Assembly: GCF_025567085.1 (NCBI RefSeq)
Contig: NZ_JAOQJN010000002.1
Location: forward strand, 310,001-374,000
From: Bovifimicola ammoniilytica
GTDB taxonomy: Bacteria > Bacillota > Clostridia > Lachnospirales > Lachnospiraceae
Direction: 5' to 3'
Length of the DNA stretch: 64,000 nt
The notes under the pieces were generated by a model. It saw nothing but the letters and a program-made list of their open reading frames with translations, ran no database searches and was not told where the DNA came from. Shown here piece after piece: positions 50,458 through 60,575 of this stretch; position 1 is the stretch's first letter; every line of letters begins with the position of its first letter. The position numbers and the translations under genes are program-made.

Positions 50458-51726
50458 ATGGACGGGTGTAGCCCCATATGGATTATTTTAGCAGTAGCAA
50501 TATTATTTGTTTTAACGGTAATTGTTTATTTATACAGTTCGGCTGTACAAAGTATCAATGAAAACGAACTTGAAGAAATAAAAGAAAAAAATGAGAAGAC
50601 ATATCAGAAAGTTGATAAAATAATAAATGATCCGGCCAGATTTATTAACACAGTACAGGAAGTATCAGTGTTAATAACATTAATTACAGGTATATGTATC
50701 GGTTTTAGGATAGATAAGGTACTTTTAAGAATTGGAATGGCAGTGTTATGGGTAATTATTTTATTAGTATTTGGAATAATTATTCCTAAGAAATTAGGAT
50801 CCAGACATTCTAAAGGAATATCATTAAAACTTACTAATATCACATATATGATGACAGTAGTTTTGATGCCGGTTACATTCTGTGTTTCGAAAATTGCTGA
50901 TATGATTCTTAAAATATCTGGAATTGATCCAAATGAGCCGGAAGAAAATGTTACTGAAGAAGATATTATTTCTGTAATAAACGAGGGCCATGTGCAGGGA
51001 GTATTACTTGCAAGCGAGGCCGAGATGATAAATAACATAGTAGAATTCGGTGACAAGGAAGCTAAAGATATAATGACGCACAGAACAGCTATGGTATGTG
51101 TAGATGGAGAGATGCTTCTATGTGATGCAGCAGAATATATTCTTGGACTTAATAATTCAAGATTTCCTGTATATATTGAGAATATTGATAATATTATAGG
51201 TATTGTTAACTTCAGAGATATAATGTCAGAGGCACAACGTGAAGTCAACGATATGAAAAAAATTTCAGATATTCCGGGACTTGTAAGAAAGGCATCGTTT
51301 GTACCGGAGACTAAGAAAATCAATGTATTATTTAAAACAATGCAGTCAGAGAAGATACATATGGCAATAGTTGTTGATGAGTATGGACAGACTTCTGGTA
51401 TAGTTGCTATGGAGGATATCTTAGAAGAGATTGTCGGAAATATTTTAGATGAATATGACGAAGAAGATGTAAATATTGTCAGACGTGAGGATGGTGCTTA
51501 TGTTGTTAAAGGAAGCACCCCGCTTGAAGAAATAGAAGAAAAGCTTCATATTAAATTTGACGAGGATTGCGAGACCATTAATGGATATCTGGTTTCAAAA
51601 TTCGAAAGAATTCTTGAAAATGATGAAAGACCGGAGATTGTAATTGATAATGTCAAGTACAAAGTTCTGAGTGTAAAAAACAGAATGATTTCAGTTGTAC
51701 TTATTACATTATCAGATGACGAATAA
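50458..51726 (+). CDS. CNNM/CorC-type transporter (hemolysin family)
   Basis: A 422-residue membrane protein. Four hydrophobic segments at about 6-28, 65-85, 88-110 and 120-147 correspond to a DUF21/CNNM domain, shorter than usual with an eroded first loop. Two CBS domains follow (EAKDIMTHRTAMVCVD about 200; IAIVVDEYGQTSGIVAMEDILEEIVGNI about 300-330), then the CorC_HlyC C-terminal domain (VVKGSTPLEEIEEKL...INGYLVSKFERI). The family moves Mg2+ or Co2+; 'hemolysin' is a historic name. AAAGGAG precedes the ATG. It stands alone. Confidence 0.88.
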   Translation: MDGCSPIWIILAVAILFVLTVIVYLYSSAVQSINENELEEIKEKNEKTYQKVDKIINDPARFINTVQEVSVLITLITGICIGFRIDKVLLRIGMAVLWVIILLVFGIIIPKKLGSRHSKGISLKLTNITYMMTVVLMPVTFCVSKIADMILKISGIDPNEPEENVTEEDIISVINEGHVQGVLLASEAEMINNIVEFGDKEAKDIMTHRTAMVCVDGEMLLCDAAEYILGLNNSRFPVYIENIDNIIGIVNFRDIMSEAQREVNDMKKISDIPGLVRKASFVPETKKINVLFKTMQSEKIHMAIVVDEYGQTSGIVAMEDILEEIVGNILDEYDEEDVNIVRREDGAYVVKGSTPLEEIEEKLHIKFDEDCETINGYLVSKFERILENDERPEIVIDNVKYKVLSVKNRMISVVLITLSDDE

Positions 51727-51839
51727 ATATGTTTATAAAGCTAAAGGCTTATAATATAAAATAATTAAAACATCGACAAAAGGTATTAATAATCTTAAGC
51801 CGGTGCATAGAATATTAAATATAAGGAAAGAGGTAAAGT

Positions 51840-52586
51840 ATGTCAGGACATTCAAAATTTGCGAATATCAAACATAAAAAGGAGAAAAACGATGCAGCAA
51901 AGGGTAAAGTCTTTACAATTATAGGTAGAGAAATAGCTGTAGCTGTTAAGGAGGGAGGACCTGATCCTGCTAACAATAGCAAATTACGTGATGTTATAGC
52001 TAAAGCAAAGGCTAATAATATGCCTAATGATACAATTGACAGAGGCATTAAGAAAGCAGCAGGCGATGCTAACTCAGTTAACTACGTTACAGTTACATAT
52101 GAAGGATATGGACCAAATGGTTCAGCTATCATAGTTGATGCATTAACAGATAATAAGAATAGAACAGCTTCTAATGTAAGAAATGCATTTACTAAAGGCG
52201 GTGGAAATGTCGGAACACAGGGATGTGTATCATTTATGTTTGATAAAAAAGGTCAGATTATAATTGATAAAGAAGAATATACTGGTGATGCAGATGAGCT
52301 TATGATGTTAGCTATCGATGCAGGGGCAGAAGACTTCGCCGAAGAAGAAGACAGTTTTGAGATAACCACAACACCTGAAGATTTCAGTGCAGTAAGAGAA
52401 GCACTTGAAAATAGTGGAATATTAATGGTTTCAGCAGAAGTGACAATGATTCCACAGACTTGGGTTGAATTAACAGATGAAAATGATATTAAGAAAATGA
52501 ACAGAATCTTAGATTTACTTGATGAAGATGATGATGTTCAGGCTGTATACCATAATTGGGACAGACCGGATGATGAAGAAGACTAA
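51840..52586 (+). CDS. YebC/PmpR family transcriptional regulator
   Basis: A 248-residue protein of the YebC family, full length. MSGHSKFANIKHKKEKNDAAKGK at the start, GGPDPANNSKLRDVIAKAKANNMPNDTIDRGIKKA, then YEGYGPNGSAIIVDALTDNKNRTASNVR and the C-terminal MIPQTWVEL segment are all standard. Members act as DNA-binding regulators or, in recent work, as translation factors for proline stretches. AAAGAGG lies before the ATG. It ends at a terminator. Confidence 0.94.
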   Translation: MSGHSKFANIKHKKEKNDAAKGKVFTIIGREIAVAVKEGGPDPANNSKLRDVIAKAKANNMPNDTIDRGIKKAAGDANSVNYVTVTYEGYGPNGSAIIVDALTDNKNRTASNVRNAFTKGGGNVGTQGCVSFMFDKKGQIIIDKEEYTGDADELMMLAIDAGAEDFAEEEDSFEITTTPEDFSAVREALENSGILMVSAEVTMIPQTWVELTDENDIKKMNRILDLLDEDDDVQAVYHNWDRPDDEED

Positions 52587-52621
52587 TATATAACTATATT
52601 AATAAAGTAAATAAATATTAA

Positions 52622-52665
52622 CAATGAGTCAGGTGCAATGCATTTGACTCATTGATTTTATATTT
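52622..52665 (+). terminator. Terminator after yebC
   Basis: CAATGAGTCA pairs perfectly with TGACTCATTG (52622-52631 with 52645-52654), followed by T-rich sequence. Confidence 0.82.
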
Positions 52666-52824
52666 TATATTTGATATAATGTTTTATGGAAAATATGTCG
52701 ATTTATATTGTATCAGATTGACGTAATAATATAAAAAATTCATCTATTATTTTATAGGCATTCTGATGCATTATTAATATAATCAATATCCCAAAAAATG
52801 GATTGAAAGGTATAGAGGCGAAAT

Positions 52825-55800
52825 ATGAAACATATCAGAAAAATAAATTTTAAGAATCTTAGAAATGTCAAAACAGTATATAAAATAGCTACGATGTTAT
52901 TAGTCGGTGTAATAATATTCTTTGTTGCATCAAGATTTGCATCTGCCGAGTCTGTTAAGGTAAATATTACGGGAGATGAATTAAATGATGGCACATGGGA
53001 AGTGGGAAGCAGTCCGGTAACATGGACGGCACAGGCATATGATTCGGAAAAAGATGAATACATAAGCTTAGAGGATGGTGGTTCAATCACATGGGAATCA
53101 TCAGATAGAAGTATTGTAGATGTATCGCAGAATTCTGAGGGTACAGAATCTACAGCAGTGTTGAAACCTATAAGCGCAGGTAAAGCTACTATATCTGCTA
53201 CATTTACAAAGGTTGTATCAACAGATGACGGAGATTATGAGATAACAACTAAATCAGAGAGAACGGTTGTTGTAAAATTCAAGATAAATGAAGCAAGCAT
53301 TCCAACAGCTCCATATGAAGATGACTGGACAGTACCAAATATTATTACTAATTCGGATAATCCTGTTAAATGGACAAGTAGTGATGATTCTGTAGTAACA
53401 GTCACAGATGATGGAAGTGGAAATGGTGTCTTAACATTGGCTGGTGCAGGTAAGGCTGAGATTACTGCAGTGACTGATGATGGACAGAGTGAGAGCTTCA
53501 GAGTAGTAGTTAATGCTAAATTTAAGGAGACAGATTCATTATTAAATATTGGCTATAAAGAATATTATACTTTAACTACTAACGCAGGACATGCATCAAA
53601 TGTAATATTTGAAAGTGATAATCCGGAAGTGGTTTCAGTAGATAGGGATGGAACAGCATATGGTAAGGCAGCAGGAAAAACATTCTTATATATTTATACT
53701 TTAGATAAGAATGATGAATGGTATAGCTTACAGCCATCACCTGTAAGAAATATTCCGGTTTCAGTTGATTTCGCAATTACATCATCATCTAAATCAGTTG
53801 CAGTTGGTGATACACTTACATTGGATACTAATATATGTGAGGGTGATAAAAAGTCAGTAAACTGGACTTCAAGTGATACAGGAGTTGCCACAATTTCTGC
53901 AGATGGTGTACTTACAGCAGTAAGTAAGGGTCAGGCAACAATTACCGCAAGTGTTGTTAATCCGGAAGTATTTGGAACAACAGATATTCAGACAGCAAGT
54001 ATTACAATTAATGTAATTGATTCATTTGCACTTAGTGAGTCAGAACATATATTAAATGCTAACGAGTCATTTGATTTAACAGCAATCGTGACAGACTCTG
54101 CAGCAAGTGTTACATGGAAGTCATCAGATGAATCAATAGTTACTGTAACACCGAGCAGAAATGATAAATATCTTGCTACAGTTAAGGCTAAAGCAAAAGG
54201 TCAGGCAACAATTACAGCAACACAGATTATAGACGGAGTTGCTAAGACTGCAACCTGTGAAGTGTATGTTAAAGAACCTGTATTAGATGTAGTTATTTCT
54301 CCGTCAGAAGTAGAGATAATAAAAGGTTCACAGTATAGACTTATTGTAACTTTTAATCCTAGCAGACCAGATAATACCAACGTTAAATGGGTATCATCAG
54401 ATGAGAAAATTGTTACAGTAGATGATATGGGAATAATTAAAGGTGTTAAAGGCGGACAGGCAGTTGTATCGGTGGTTACTGAAGATGGAATAAAAGTAGC
54501 TTCATGTACAGTATCAGTAAGAGAACCGGTTACAGGAATTAAGATGGATATAAATACAGTTACAACAAGTCTTGCTACTAAAACATATCAGCTTACGTAT
54601 ACAATTCTTCCGGCAGGTGATGGAGTTAACAGAGACGTAACCTGGACTTCATCAGCACCGGATGTTGCAACAGTTGGAGAAAATGGTTTGGTTACATTCC
54701 ATAAACCTGGTAAAGCAACAATTATTGTTAAGACAGTAGATACAGGTTATAACGGAAACCTTATTGATACCTGTGAATTCTACATAAATAATCCTGTTAC
54801 AGCAGTCGATTTAGATTATACAAATATTACATTGAAATTAAATGAGCAGTTCAGACTTACCACAAAGATAACTCCTGAAGATGCAACTAATAAGAAAATC
54901 ATTTGGACATCAAGTGATACAAATGTTGCAATTGTGAATGACGAGGGTATGGTAACAGCAGTTGGCAGTGGCTCTGCAACAATTCTTGCTAAATCAGAAG
55001 ACAGTGGTGCTACATCAATGTGTAATGTAACAGTATATCAGCCTGTCACAAGCATTGCAATAAGCAATGACAACATTACAGTAAGAAAAGGAACTGAATT
55101 CTGGCTTAATGCAACAGCACTACCTGATAATGCAATGAATAAAAAAATATCGTGGTCATCAAATGATACTTCTATAGCAACAGTCGACCAGAATGGTAAA
55201 GTTACTACTATAGAAGCAGGTAACTGTGTAATTACAGCAACAAGTCAGGATAGCGGTGCAATGGCAAAATGTATCGTTACTGTTCTTCAGCCAATAACAG
55301 GAATATCATTAAATGTTAATTCCAAGACAATTATGAAGGACGACAAATTCATAATTATACCTACAATTACACCTGTTGATGCAGATAATAAGAATGTAAT
55401 CTATTCTTCAAGTGATGACACAGTAGCAAGTGTTGATGCAAATGGTGTTGTTACTGGTAAAAAAGGTGGTATAGCAATTATTATTGCTAAGACAGAAGAA
55501 AGAGGACTTATAGCGAGCTGTCAGGTAACAGTCCAGGAATTCGTATCATCTGTTAAGATTAATGCAGGTATTTCAAGAATGAACATTGGTGATTCTAAAC
55601 AGTTATCAGCTACAGTATCAGCAGAAAGTGCTACAAATAGAAAATTAAGATGGACTTCATCTAATAGCAGTATTATTTCAGTAGATGCTAATGGAAGAAT
55701 TTCAGCTAAAAATGTTGGAAGAGCTACAATATATGCATATGCCACAGATGGAAGTGGTATTTTTGACAGTGTGACTATAGAAGTTATAAAACCTGTAACT

Positions 55801-56514
55801 TCCATTATGATAAATCCAAGCAATGTATCAATTGCTGAAGGCAAAAGTGCAAAGGTATCGGTAAGTGTTGCACCTGCCGATGCTACATATAAGGAAGTTG
55901 AATGGAGCAGTTCAGATTCATCAATAGCAACAGTAGATTATTCAGGTGAGATTACAGGTGTTAAGGCAGGAATATGTAAAGTATATGCTACATCAGTTGA
56001 TGGCAATAATGTCGTAGGCGTATGTAAAGTTACTGTAAAACCAACTGTACCTGCAACAGGCGTTACGATAAATTCTAAGAGTATTACGATGTTACCTGGC
56101 CAGACAAGAACATTAACAGCCAGAATTAAACCTACAAAATCTACAGAAAGCGTTACATGGGTATCAGGAGATACATCTGTTGCAACTGTTTCAGCAAATG
56201 GTACTGTAACAGCAAGAGGACAGGGTAACACAGAAATATATGCTATTTCTAATGAAACTGGTGTGGAAAGTTCATGTGAAGTAATAGTTCTTGCATTAAA
56301 TGCAACTTATATTACACTTGAACAATATGATAGCTATGATTTAGATGTATTTGGAGCAACACAGAATATCAAGTGGTATTCTAATAACAAACGAGTAGCT
56401 ACAGTAACATCAAATGGAAGAGTAATAGCTAGAATGGCGGGAACCACAACTATTACTGCAAAGGTTAATGGTAAAGTGTTATATTGCACGGTAAAAGTAA
56501 CTACTATGAAGTAA
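52825..56514 (+). CDS. Large secreted protein with 14 Big_2 (Ig-like) repeats
   Basis: A 1229-residue protein. A basic N-terminus and hydrophobic segment (about 22-38) ending ASAES form a signal peptide or signal anchor. From residue ~45 to the end come about 14 Ig-like Big_2 repeats, recognised by the repeated W-S-S-x-D...A-T-V...G-x-A-x-I motif (examples VTWKSSDESIVTV and VEWSSSDSSIATV). No LPXTG, SLH or C-terminal membrane anchor is seen, so it is either released or anchored by its N-terminus. Such repeats form extended rods in adhesins and matrix proteins. GAGG lies before the ATG. Confidence 0.9.
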   Translation: MKHIRKINFKNLRNVKTVYKIATMLLVGVIIFFVASRFASAESVKVNITGDELNDGTWEVGSSPVTWTAQAYDSEKDEYISLEDGGSITWESSDRSIVDVSQNSEGTESTAVLKPISAGKATISATFTKVVSTDDGDYEITTKSERTVVVKFKINEASIPTAPYEDDWTVPNIITNSDNPVKWTSSDDSVVTVTDDGSGNGVLTLAGAGKAEITAVTDDGQSESFRVVVNAKFKETDSLLNIGYKEYYTLTTNAGHASNVIFESDNPEVVSVDRDGTAYGKAAGKTFLYIYTLDKNDEWYSLQPSPVRNIPVSVDFAITSSSKSVAVGDTLTLDTNICEGDKKSVNWTSSDTGVATISADGVLTAVSKGQATITASVVNPEVFGTTDIQTASITINVIDSFALSESEHILNANESFDLTAIVTDSAASVTWKSSDESIVTVTPSRNDKYLATVKAKAKGQATITATQIIDGVAKTATCEVYVKEPVLDVVISPSEVEIIKGSQYRLIVTFNPSRPDNTNVKWVSSDEKIVTVDDMGIIKGVKGGQAVVSVVTEDGIKVASCTVSVREPVTGIKMDINTVTTSLATKTYQLTYTILPAGDGVNRDVTWTSSAPDVATVGENGLVTFHKPGKATIIVKTVDTGYNGNLIDTCEFYINNPVTAVDLDYTNITLKLNEQFRLTTKITPEDATNKKIIWTSSDTNVAIVNDEGMVTAVGSGSATILAKSEDSGATSMCNVTVYQPVTSIAISNDNITVRKGTEFWLNATALPDNAMNKKISWSSNDTSIATVDQNGKVTTIEAGNCVITATSQDSGAMAKCIVTVLQPITGISLNVNSKTIMKDDKFIIIPTITPVDADNKNVIYSSSDDTVASVDANGVVTGKKGGIAIIIAKTEERGLIASCQVTVQEFVSSVKINAGISRMNIGDSKQLSATVSAESATNRKLRWTSSNSSIISVDANGRISAKNVGRATIYAYATDGSGIFDSVTIEVIKPVTSIMINPSNVSIAEGKSAKVSVSVAPADATYKEVEWSSSDSSIATVDYSGEITGVKAGICKVYATSVDGNNVVGVCKVTVKPTVPATGVTINSKSITMLPGQTRTLTARIKPTKSTESVTWVSGDTSVATVSANGTVTARGQGNTEIYAISNETGVESSCEVIVLALNATYITLEQYDSYDLDVFGATQNIKWYSNNKRVATVTSNGRVIARMAGTTTITAKVNGKVLYCTVKVTTMK

Positions 56515-56524
56515 TAATTAAATC

Positions 56525-56552
56525 TTGACAATGTATTTAATTAATATAAAAT
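56525..56552 (+). promoter_or_regulatory. Promoter before the zinc-ribbon four-helix membrane protein
   Basis: TTGACA at 56525-56530, 16-bp spacer, TAAAAT at 56547-56552. Confidence 0.55.
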
Positions 56553-56595
56553 AATAAAGGACATATGAAAAAAATAGGAAAAGAGGTTAAGAGAA

Positions 56596-57696
56596 ATGTT
56601 TTGTAAAAAATGCGGAGCAAAAAATGATGATGATGCAGTATTTTGTGTAAGTTGCGGCGCAAAGATAGGCGAATCACAGGCAGAAGTCAATAATTTGTCA
56701 AAAGAAATTGTTTGGGAAAATGATAAAGTTGTTAAAGAAAATGATAATCAGAATTCAGGTGATAATTTGTCTGATAATCTTTCGGATTCGTTCTTCCAGC
56801 AAGCAGATAACAATGTTGAAGATGAGAAGAATGAGAATGTAGAAGAGGTTAATCAGGAAGAAACTAAAAATACTGAAGATACTGAAGATACTGAAGATAC
56901 AATAGAACCGGTTGAAATATCTAAGACACAGGATAATTACGATAACGTCCAGAATAATCAGATTGACAATCAGCCTGATAATAGTTTTGCCAGAAGCCAG
57001 TTTGAAAATGACAATCAGTTCTCTAATGGAGTTCAGAATGTAAATTCAAATCCAAATGTAAATCAGTTTGCTGAGAATACTAATTATGGTGCTCAGAAAC
57101 AAACTGAAAAAGCTAATAAGTTCTCATTTAAGAGATTCTTATTTAGTGCAATTGTACTAATAGCAACTATTCTTTCATGTGCAACATTATTTATGAATTA
57201 CTTATCAATGGAAGTAAAGGTTAAAGGTGAGGGTAGCTCGAAAGAATCAATTACAGGAATAGATATCATTAAATCAGGTGTCGATGAGGATGAGGTATGG
57301 GTTAATGATGACCATAAATCAATTGATGTTACTAAAACTATCAGATATTGTACTATTGGTTTAGGTGTAGCATTGGTAGTATTCGCTGTTATTGAGTTTA
57401 TATTACTTGTAGTTGTACGAAGAAGAGGTGCATATGTTCTTATTATGTTATTCAGCTTAATTAAGTTAGGGCTTGGTGGATATATCGGATATTTATGGTG
57501 CTTTAAGCTTCTTGATATTATAAAAGATATGTTCAATGATATGTTAGGTTTCTTAATATCAGAAGAATATATGATGACTATAACAGCAGGTTTTGGAATC
57601 GGCTTCATTTTAATGATGGTAGCACAGTTAGTTACATTCATCTGTTCAATTGTATTAATGACATGTAAGAACAGAAAGAAAGTAAAATATAATTAG
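56596..57696 (+). CDS. Zinc-ribbon protein with acidic linker and four membrane helices
   Basis: A 366-residue protein. Residues 1-25 are a zinc ribbon (MFCKKCGAKNDDDAVFCVSCGAKIG). Residues ~30-175 are a very acidic, Asn/Gln-rich and probably disordered linker with a short TEDTEDTEDT repeat. Four membrane helices follow (about 180-202, 250-275, 280-302, 330-356) with a charged loop between the first two. The tail is basic. The layout, cytosolic zinc ribbon then membrane domain, is shared with the next gene and the pair at 25.8-29.4 kb. No enzymatic motif is visible; function unknown. Confidence 0.72.
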   Translation: MFCKKCGAKNDDDAVFCVSCGAKIGESQAEVNNLSKEIVWENDKVVKENDNQNSGDNLSDNLSDSFFQQADNNVEDEKNENVEEVNQEETKNTEDTEDTEDTIEPVEISKTQDNYDNVQNNQIDNQPDNSFARSQFENDNQFSNGVQNVNSNPNVNQFAENTNYGAQKQTEKANKFSFKRFLFSAIVLIATILSCATLFMNYLSMEVKVKGEGSSKESITGIDIIKSGVDEDEVWVNDDHKSIDVTKTIRYCTIGLGVALVVFAVIEFILLVVVRRRGAYVLIMLFSLIKLGLGGYIGYLWCFKLLDIIKDMFNDMLGFLISEEYMMTITAGFGIGFILMMVAQLVTFICSIVLMTCKNRKKVKYN

Positions 57697-57741
57697 TATA
57701 TTAATTTTAGATAAAAATATATATTACATAATTTGTATTAT

Positions 57742-57778
57742 AAAGAAGTGTGGGAACTTATATTCCTGCACTTCTTTT
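57742..57778 (+). terminator. Terminator between the two zinc-ribbon genes
   Basis: AAAGAAGTG pairs with CACTTCTTT (57742-57750 with 57769-57777), with inner GGAA/TTCC pairing. Confidence 0.75.
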
Positions 57779-57814
57779 GAATGCATACAAATAACAGGCT
57801 GGGATAAATTTTCC

Positions 57815-57843
57815 TTGCCTGCCAATTTGACTTATGGTATAGT
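57815..57843 (+). promoter_or_regulatory. Promoter before the zinc-ribbon/TPR/chitobiase-like gene
   Basis: TTGCCT at 57815-57820, 17-bp spacer, TATAGT at 57838-57843. Confidence 0.5.
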
Positions 57844-57895
57844 ATATATGTTTAAGTTAAAATAACAAGTCTGATTCAGACGGAATGGAGTAACC

Positions 57896-59668
57896 ATGAA
57901 ATGTAGCAGATGTGGAGAAGAGTGTAAAGATAATCAGGCGTTTTGTCTGAAATGTGGTACACCTATCCAGGTTGTACCTGATTTCAATTTAATTGAAGCT
58001 GAATTAGCTAACAATGTCGGAGAATTAATGAACGAGATCGACGAAGATAAAAAGAAGGAAAATAAGCAGGGTGATTTAAACAGATATAGAAATTCGACGA
58101 GAAATGATAAAACGAATGTCTATGGTGCAACAAATCAGTCTAATAATTCTAAACAATATAGAAAAAGTATAAACGATGGAAATACACGTAAAATTAATGG
58201 CTCAGACGGTTTTGATGATAATGATATGGATTATTTAGATGATGATTATTATGTTGATACTATGCCAGACCATGATGTTGAAGCAGAGATATCATTAGTA
58301 GATATCCAGAATCTTAAAGATACTGCTAAATTAAATGATTATCAGGTAGATGGAATGGATTTTAATCAGGATAATAATTATAATCCTGATGATACCGAGG
58401 AAGACGAAAATCAATCAGAAAAGAAAGCATTTAAAGTTAAAGCAATAATATTTGGAGTTATTGCAACAATTGTTGTTGTAATTGCAATATTGTTACTTAG
58501 TGTATTAAATAAAGATACCGGTAAAGATTCATTTACAAATGTATATAATACAGGATATGATTATTACACGTCTAAAGATTATGATAAAGCTCTTGCTAAA
58601 TTCCTAGAAGCTAAAAAGATTGCTGATAATAAGAATGAGAAAATTAAGGTTAATAAATCGTTATTAGCAACTTACGAAAATATGGATGGAACAGAAGATA
58701 AACAGGTAAGTGTTCTTAAGGAACTTATAGAATTATCTCCAAAAGAATATGAGTATTATGAAAAATTAGTTGAAATATATGATGCTAAAAATATGAGCGA
58801 TGAGATATCTGCATTGATTGATAGTATAGATGATGTGTCAATTAAATCACAACTTTCAGAATATAATGTAGCAACTCCTAGATTTAGTGAGAAAGAGGGA
58901 GATTATGATACTTATATTTCAATTAAATTAATAAGTGATGATAATAAGATATATTATACATTAGATGGAACAGATCCTACAACATCAAGTACGCAATATA
59001 CAGAAGATATTAACCTTAATAAAGAGGGAAAAATAACTGTAAAAGCAATTGCGGTAAATGAAAAAGGTCTTACAAGTAAAGTTGCCAGTGCAACTTATAA
59101 TATTAAGCCTAATACGGTTGATGCTCCGGTTGTTACACCTGATGGTGGCAAATATACAGAGAATACAGAGATAACAATTACAGTTCCTGAGGGAATGAAG
59201 TGTTATTATACTTATGGTGCAACACCTACAACACCGACTACATCAGATACAGAGTATACAGAGCCTGTTAAGATGTTAAGAGGAAAGAATATTTTTTCCG
59301 CAATATTGGTATCAGAGTCAGGTGTGGAAAGTGAAGTTACACAAAACGTATATCAATTAGAATTAAACAGTGCTATAACATATGATGATGCGCTTGTGAT
59401 TCTTAAGAATTATGTTGAAAATAACAATATAGCAGCTAAAGTCAATGAAGAACAATATGTAACAAAAGAAGGTTTGAATCTGACTTTCAGTTATAATTGC
59501 ATTGCTGATATAGACAATGTAGAATATTATGTAATTAATGCTACAGAGAAAGATTCTAGTGACAAAACAGTCAAAGTGGTTTATTATGGTGTGGATACTG
59601 TTACCAGTACACTTGTAGTTCTTGAAAAAGATACAGAAAATGCTGGAAAATATAAATTAACAGAATAA
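57896..59668 (+). CDS. Zinc-ribbon membrane protein with TPR and chitobiase C-terminal-like repeats
   Basis: A 590-residue protein. Residues 1-25: zinc ribbon MKCSRCGEECKDNQAFCLKCGTP. Residues ~26-180: disordered, Asn/Asp-rich. One membrane helix (about 182-204). Outside: a TPR-like pair (YNTGYDYYTSKDYDKALAKFLEAKKI, about 217-300), two CHB_HEX_C_1-type domains (KIYYTLDGTDPTTSSTQYTE, about 345-400; KCYYTYGATPTTPTTSDTEYTE, about 420-480) and a final ~100-residue domain. The cytosolic ribbon and the extracellular wall-binding-type domains suggest signalling or scaffolding across the membrane. Function unknown. Confidence 0.78.
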   Translation: MKCSRCGEECKDNQAFCLKCGTPIQVVPDFNLIEAELANNVGELMNEIDEDKKKENKQGDLNRYRNSTRNDKTNVYGATNQSNNSKQYRKSINDGNTRKINGSDGFDDNDMDYLDDDYYVDTMPDHDVEAEISLVDIQNLKDTAKLNDYQVDGMDFNQDNNYNPDDTEEDENQSEKKAFKVKAIIFGVIATIVVVIAILLLSVLNKDTGKDSFTNVYNTGYDYYTSKDYDKALAKFLEAKKIADNKNEKIKVNKSLLATYENMDGTEDKQVSVLKELIELSPKEYEYYEKLVEIYDAKNMSDEISALIDSIDDVSIKSQLSEYNVATPRFSEKEGDYDTYISIKLISDDNKIYYTLDGTDPTTSSTQYTEDINLNKEGKITVKAIAVNEKGLTSKVASATYNIKPNTVDAPVVTPDGGKYTENTEITITVPEGMKCYYTYGATPTTPTTSDTEYTEPVKMLRGKNIFSAILVSESGVESEVTQNVYQLELNSAITYDDALVILKNYVENNNIAAKVNEEQYVTKEGLNLTFSYNCIADIDNVEYYVINATEKDSSDKTVKVVYYGVDTVTSTLVVLEKDTENAGKYKLTE

Positions 59669-59687
59669 CATAGAAAGTGGGATAAGT

Positions 59688-60575
59688 ATGTACAAGATAT
59701 TAAAAGCAGAACAATTAGCTAATAACATCTACTTAATGGATGTAGAAGCTCCAAGAATTGCCAAATCGTGTAATCCTGGACAGTTTATTATAGCTAAACT
59801 TGATGAAAAAGGCGAAAGAATTCCTTTAACAATCTGTGATTATGACAGAGAAAATGGAACAATTACAATTGTATTTCAGGTAATTGGTGCATCAACAGAG
59901 AAGATGTCAAAATTAAAGACAGGAGATGCATTCAGAGATTTTACAGGACCTCTTGGTCAGCCATCTGAATTTGTTAATGAAGATTTAGAAGAATTAAAGA
60001 AAAAGAAATTCTTATTTGTAGCTGGTGGTGTTGGTACTGCACCTGTATATCCACAGGTTAAATGGTTACATGAGCATGGTATAGAAGCAGACGTTATCGT
60101 AGGTGCTAAGACTAAAGACATCTTAATATTAGAAGAAGAGATGAAGAAAGTTGGCAATCTTATCGTTGCAACAGACGATGGATCATATGGTTTCAAGGGT
60201 ATGGTTACTGAAGCTATCAAAGATTTAGTAAATAACCAGGGTAAAAAATACGATGTCTGCGTAGCAATCGGACCAATGATTATGATGAAGTTCGTATGTT
60301 TGCTTACTAAAGAATTAAATATTCCTACTATAGTTTCACTTAACCCAATTATGGTTGATGGAACAGGTATGTGCGGTGCCTGTCGTGTAATCGTTGGTGA
60401 TGAAGTTAAATTTGCCTGTGTTGATGGTCCGGAATTCGATGGACATAAGGTTGATTTCGATCAGGCTATGAAGAGACAGCAGATGTATAAAACTGAAGAA
60501 GGCCGAGCATTATTAAAACTCCGCGAAGGTGATACACATCAGGGCGGCGGTTGCGGCTGTGGAGGTGACAAATAA
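59688..60575 (+). CDS. Ferredoxin-NADP+ reductase alpha subunit, NfnA-like (FAD/[2Fe-2S])
   Basis: A 295-residue flavoprotein of the dihydroorotate-dehydrogenase electron-transfer/NfnA family. The FAD part has RIPLTICDYDRENGTITIVFQ, the NAD part VAGGVGTAPVYPQVKWLH, and the [2Fe-2S] ligands are in DGTGMCGACRVIV with a later Cys in FACVDGP. The C-terminus ends with an unusual GGGCGCGGDK. It is followed by an NfnB-like subunit overlapping by one base (TAATG). The pair would couple NADH, NADPH and ferredoxin by electron bifurcation, or serve as glutamate-synthase-type reductase. Confidence 0.86.
   Translation: MYKILKAEQLANNIYLMDVEAPRIAKSCNPGQFIIAKLDEKGERIPLTICDYDRENGTITIVFQVIGASTEKMSKLKTGDAFRDFTGPLGQPSEFVNEDLEELKKKKFLFVAGGVGTAPVYPQVKWLHEHGIEADVIVGAKTKDILILEEEMKKVGNLIVATDDGSYGFKGMVTEAIKDLVNNQGKKYDVCVAIGPMIMMKFVCLLTKELNIPTIVSLNPIMVDGTGMCGACRVIVGDEVKFACVDGPEFDGHKVDFDQAMKRQQMYKTEEGRALLKLREGDTHQGGGCGCGGDK

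Noticed and set aside
55521..56231. Antisense frames across the Big_2 repeat gene
   Set aside because: They are mirror frames of the repetitive coding strand, without ribosome sites, and conflict with an obvious 1229-residue protein.
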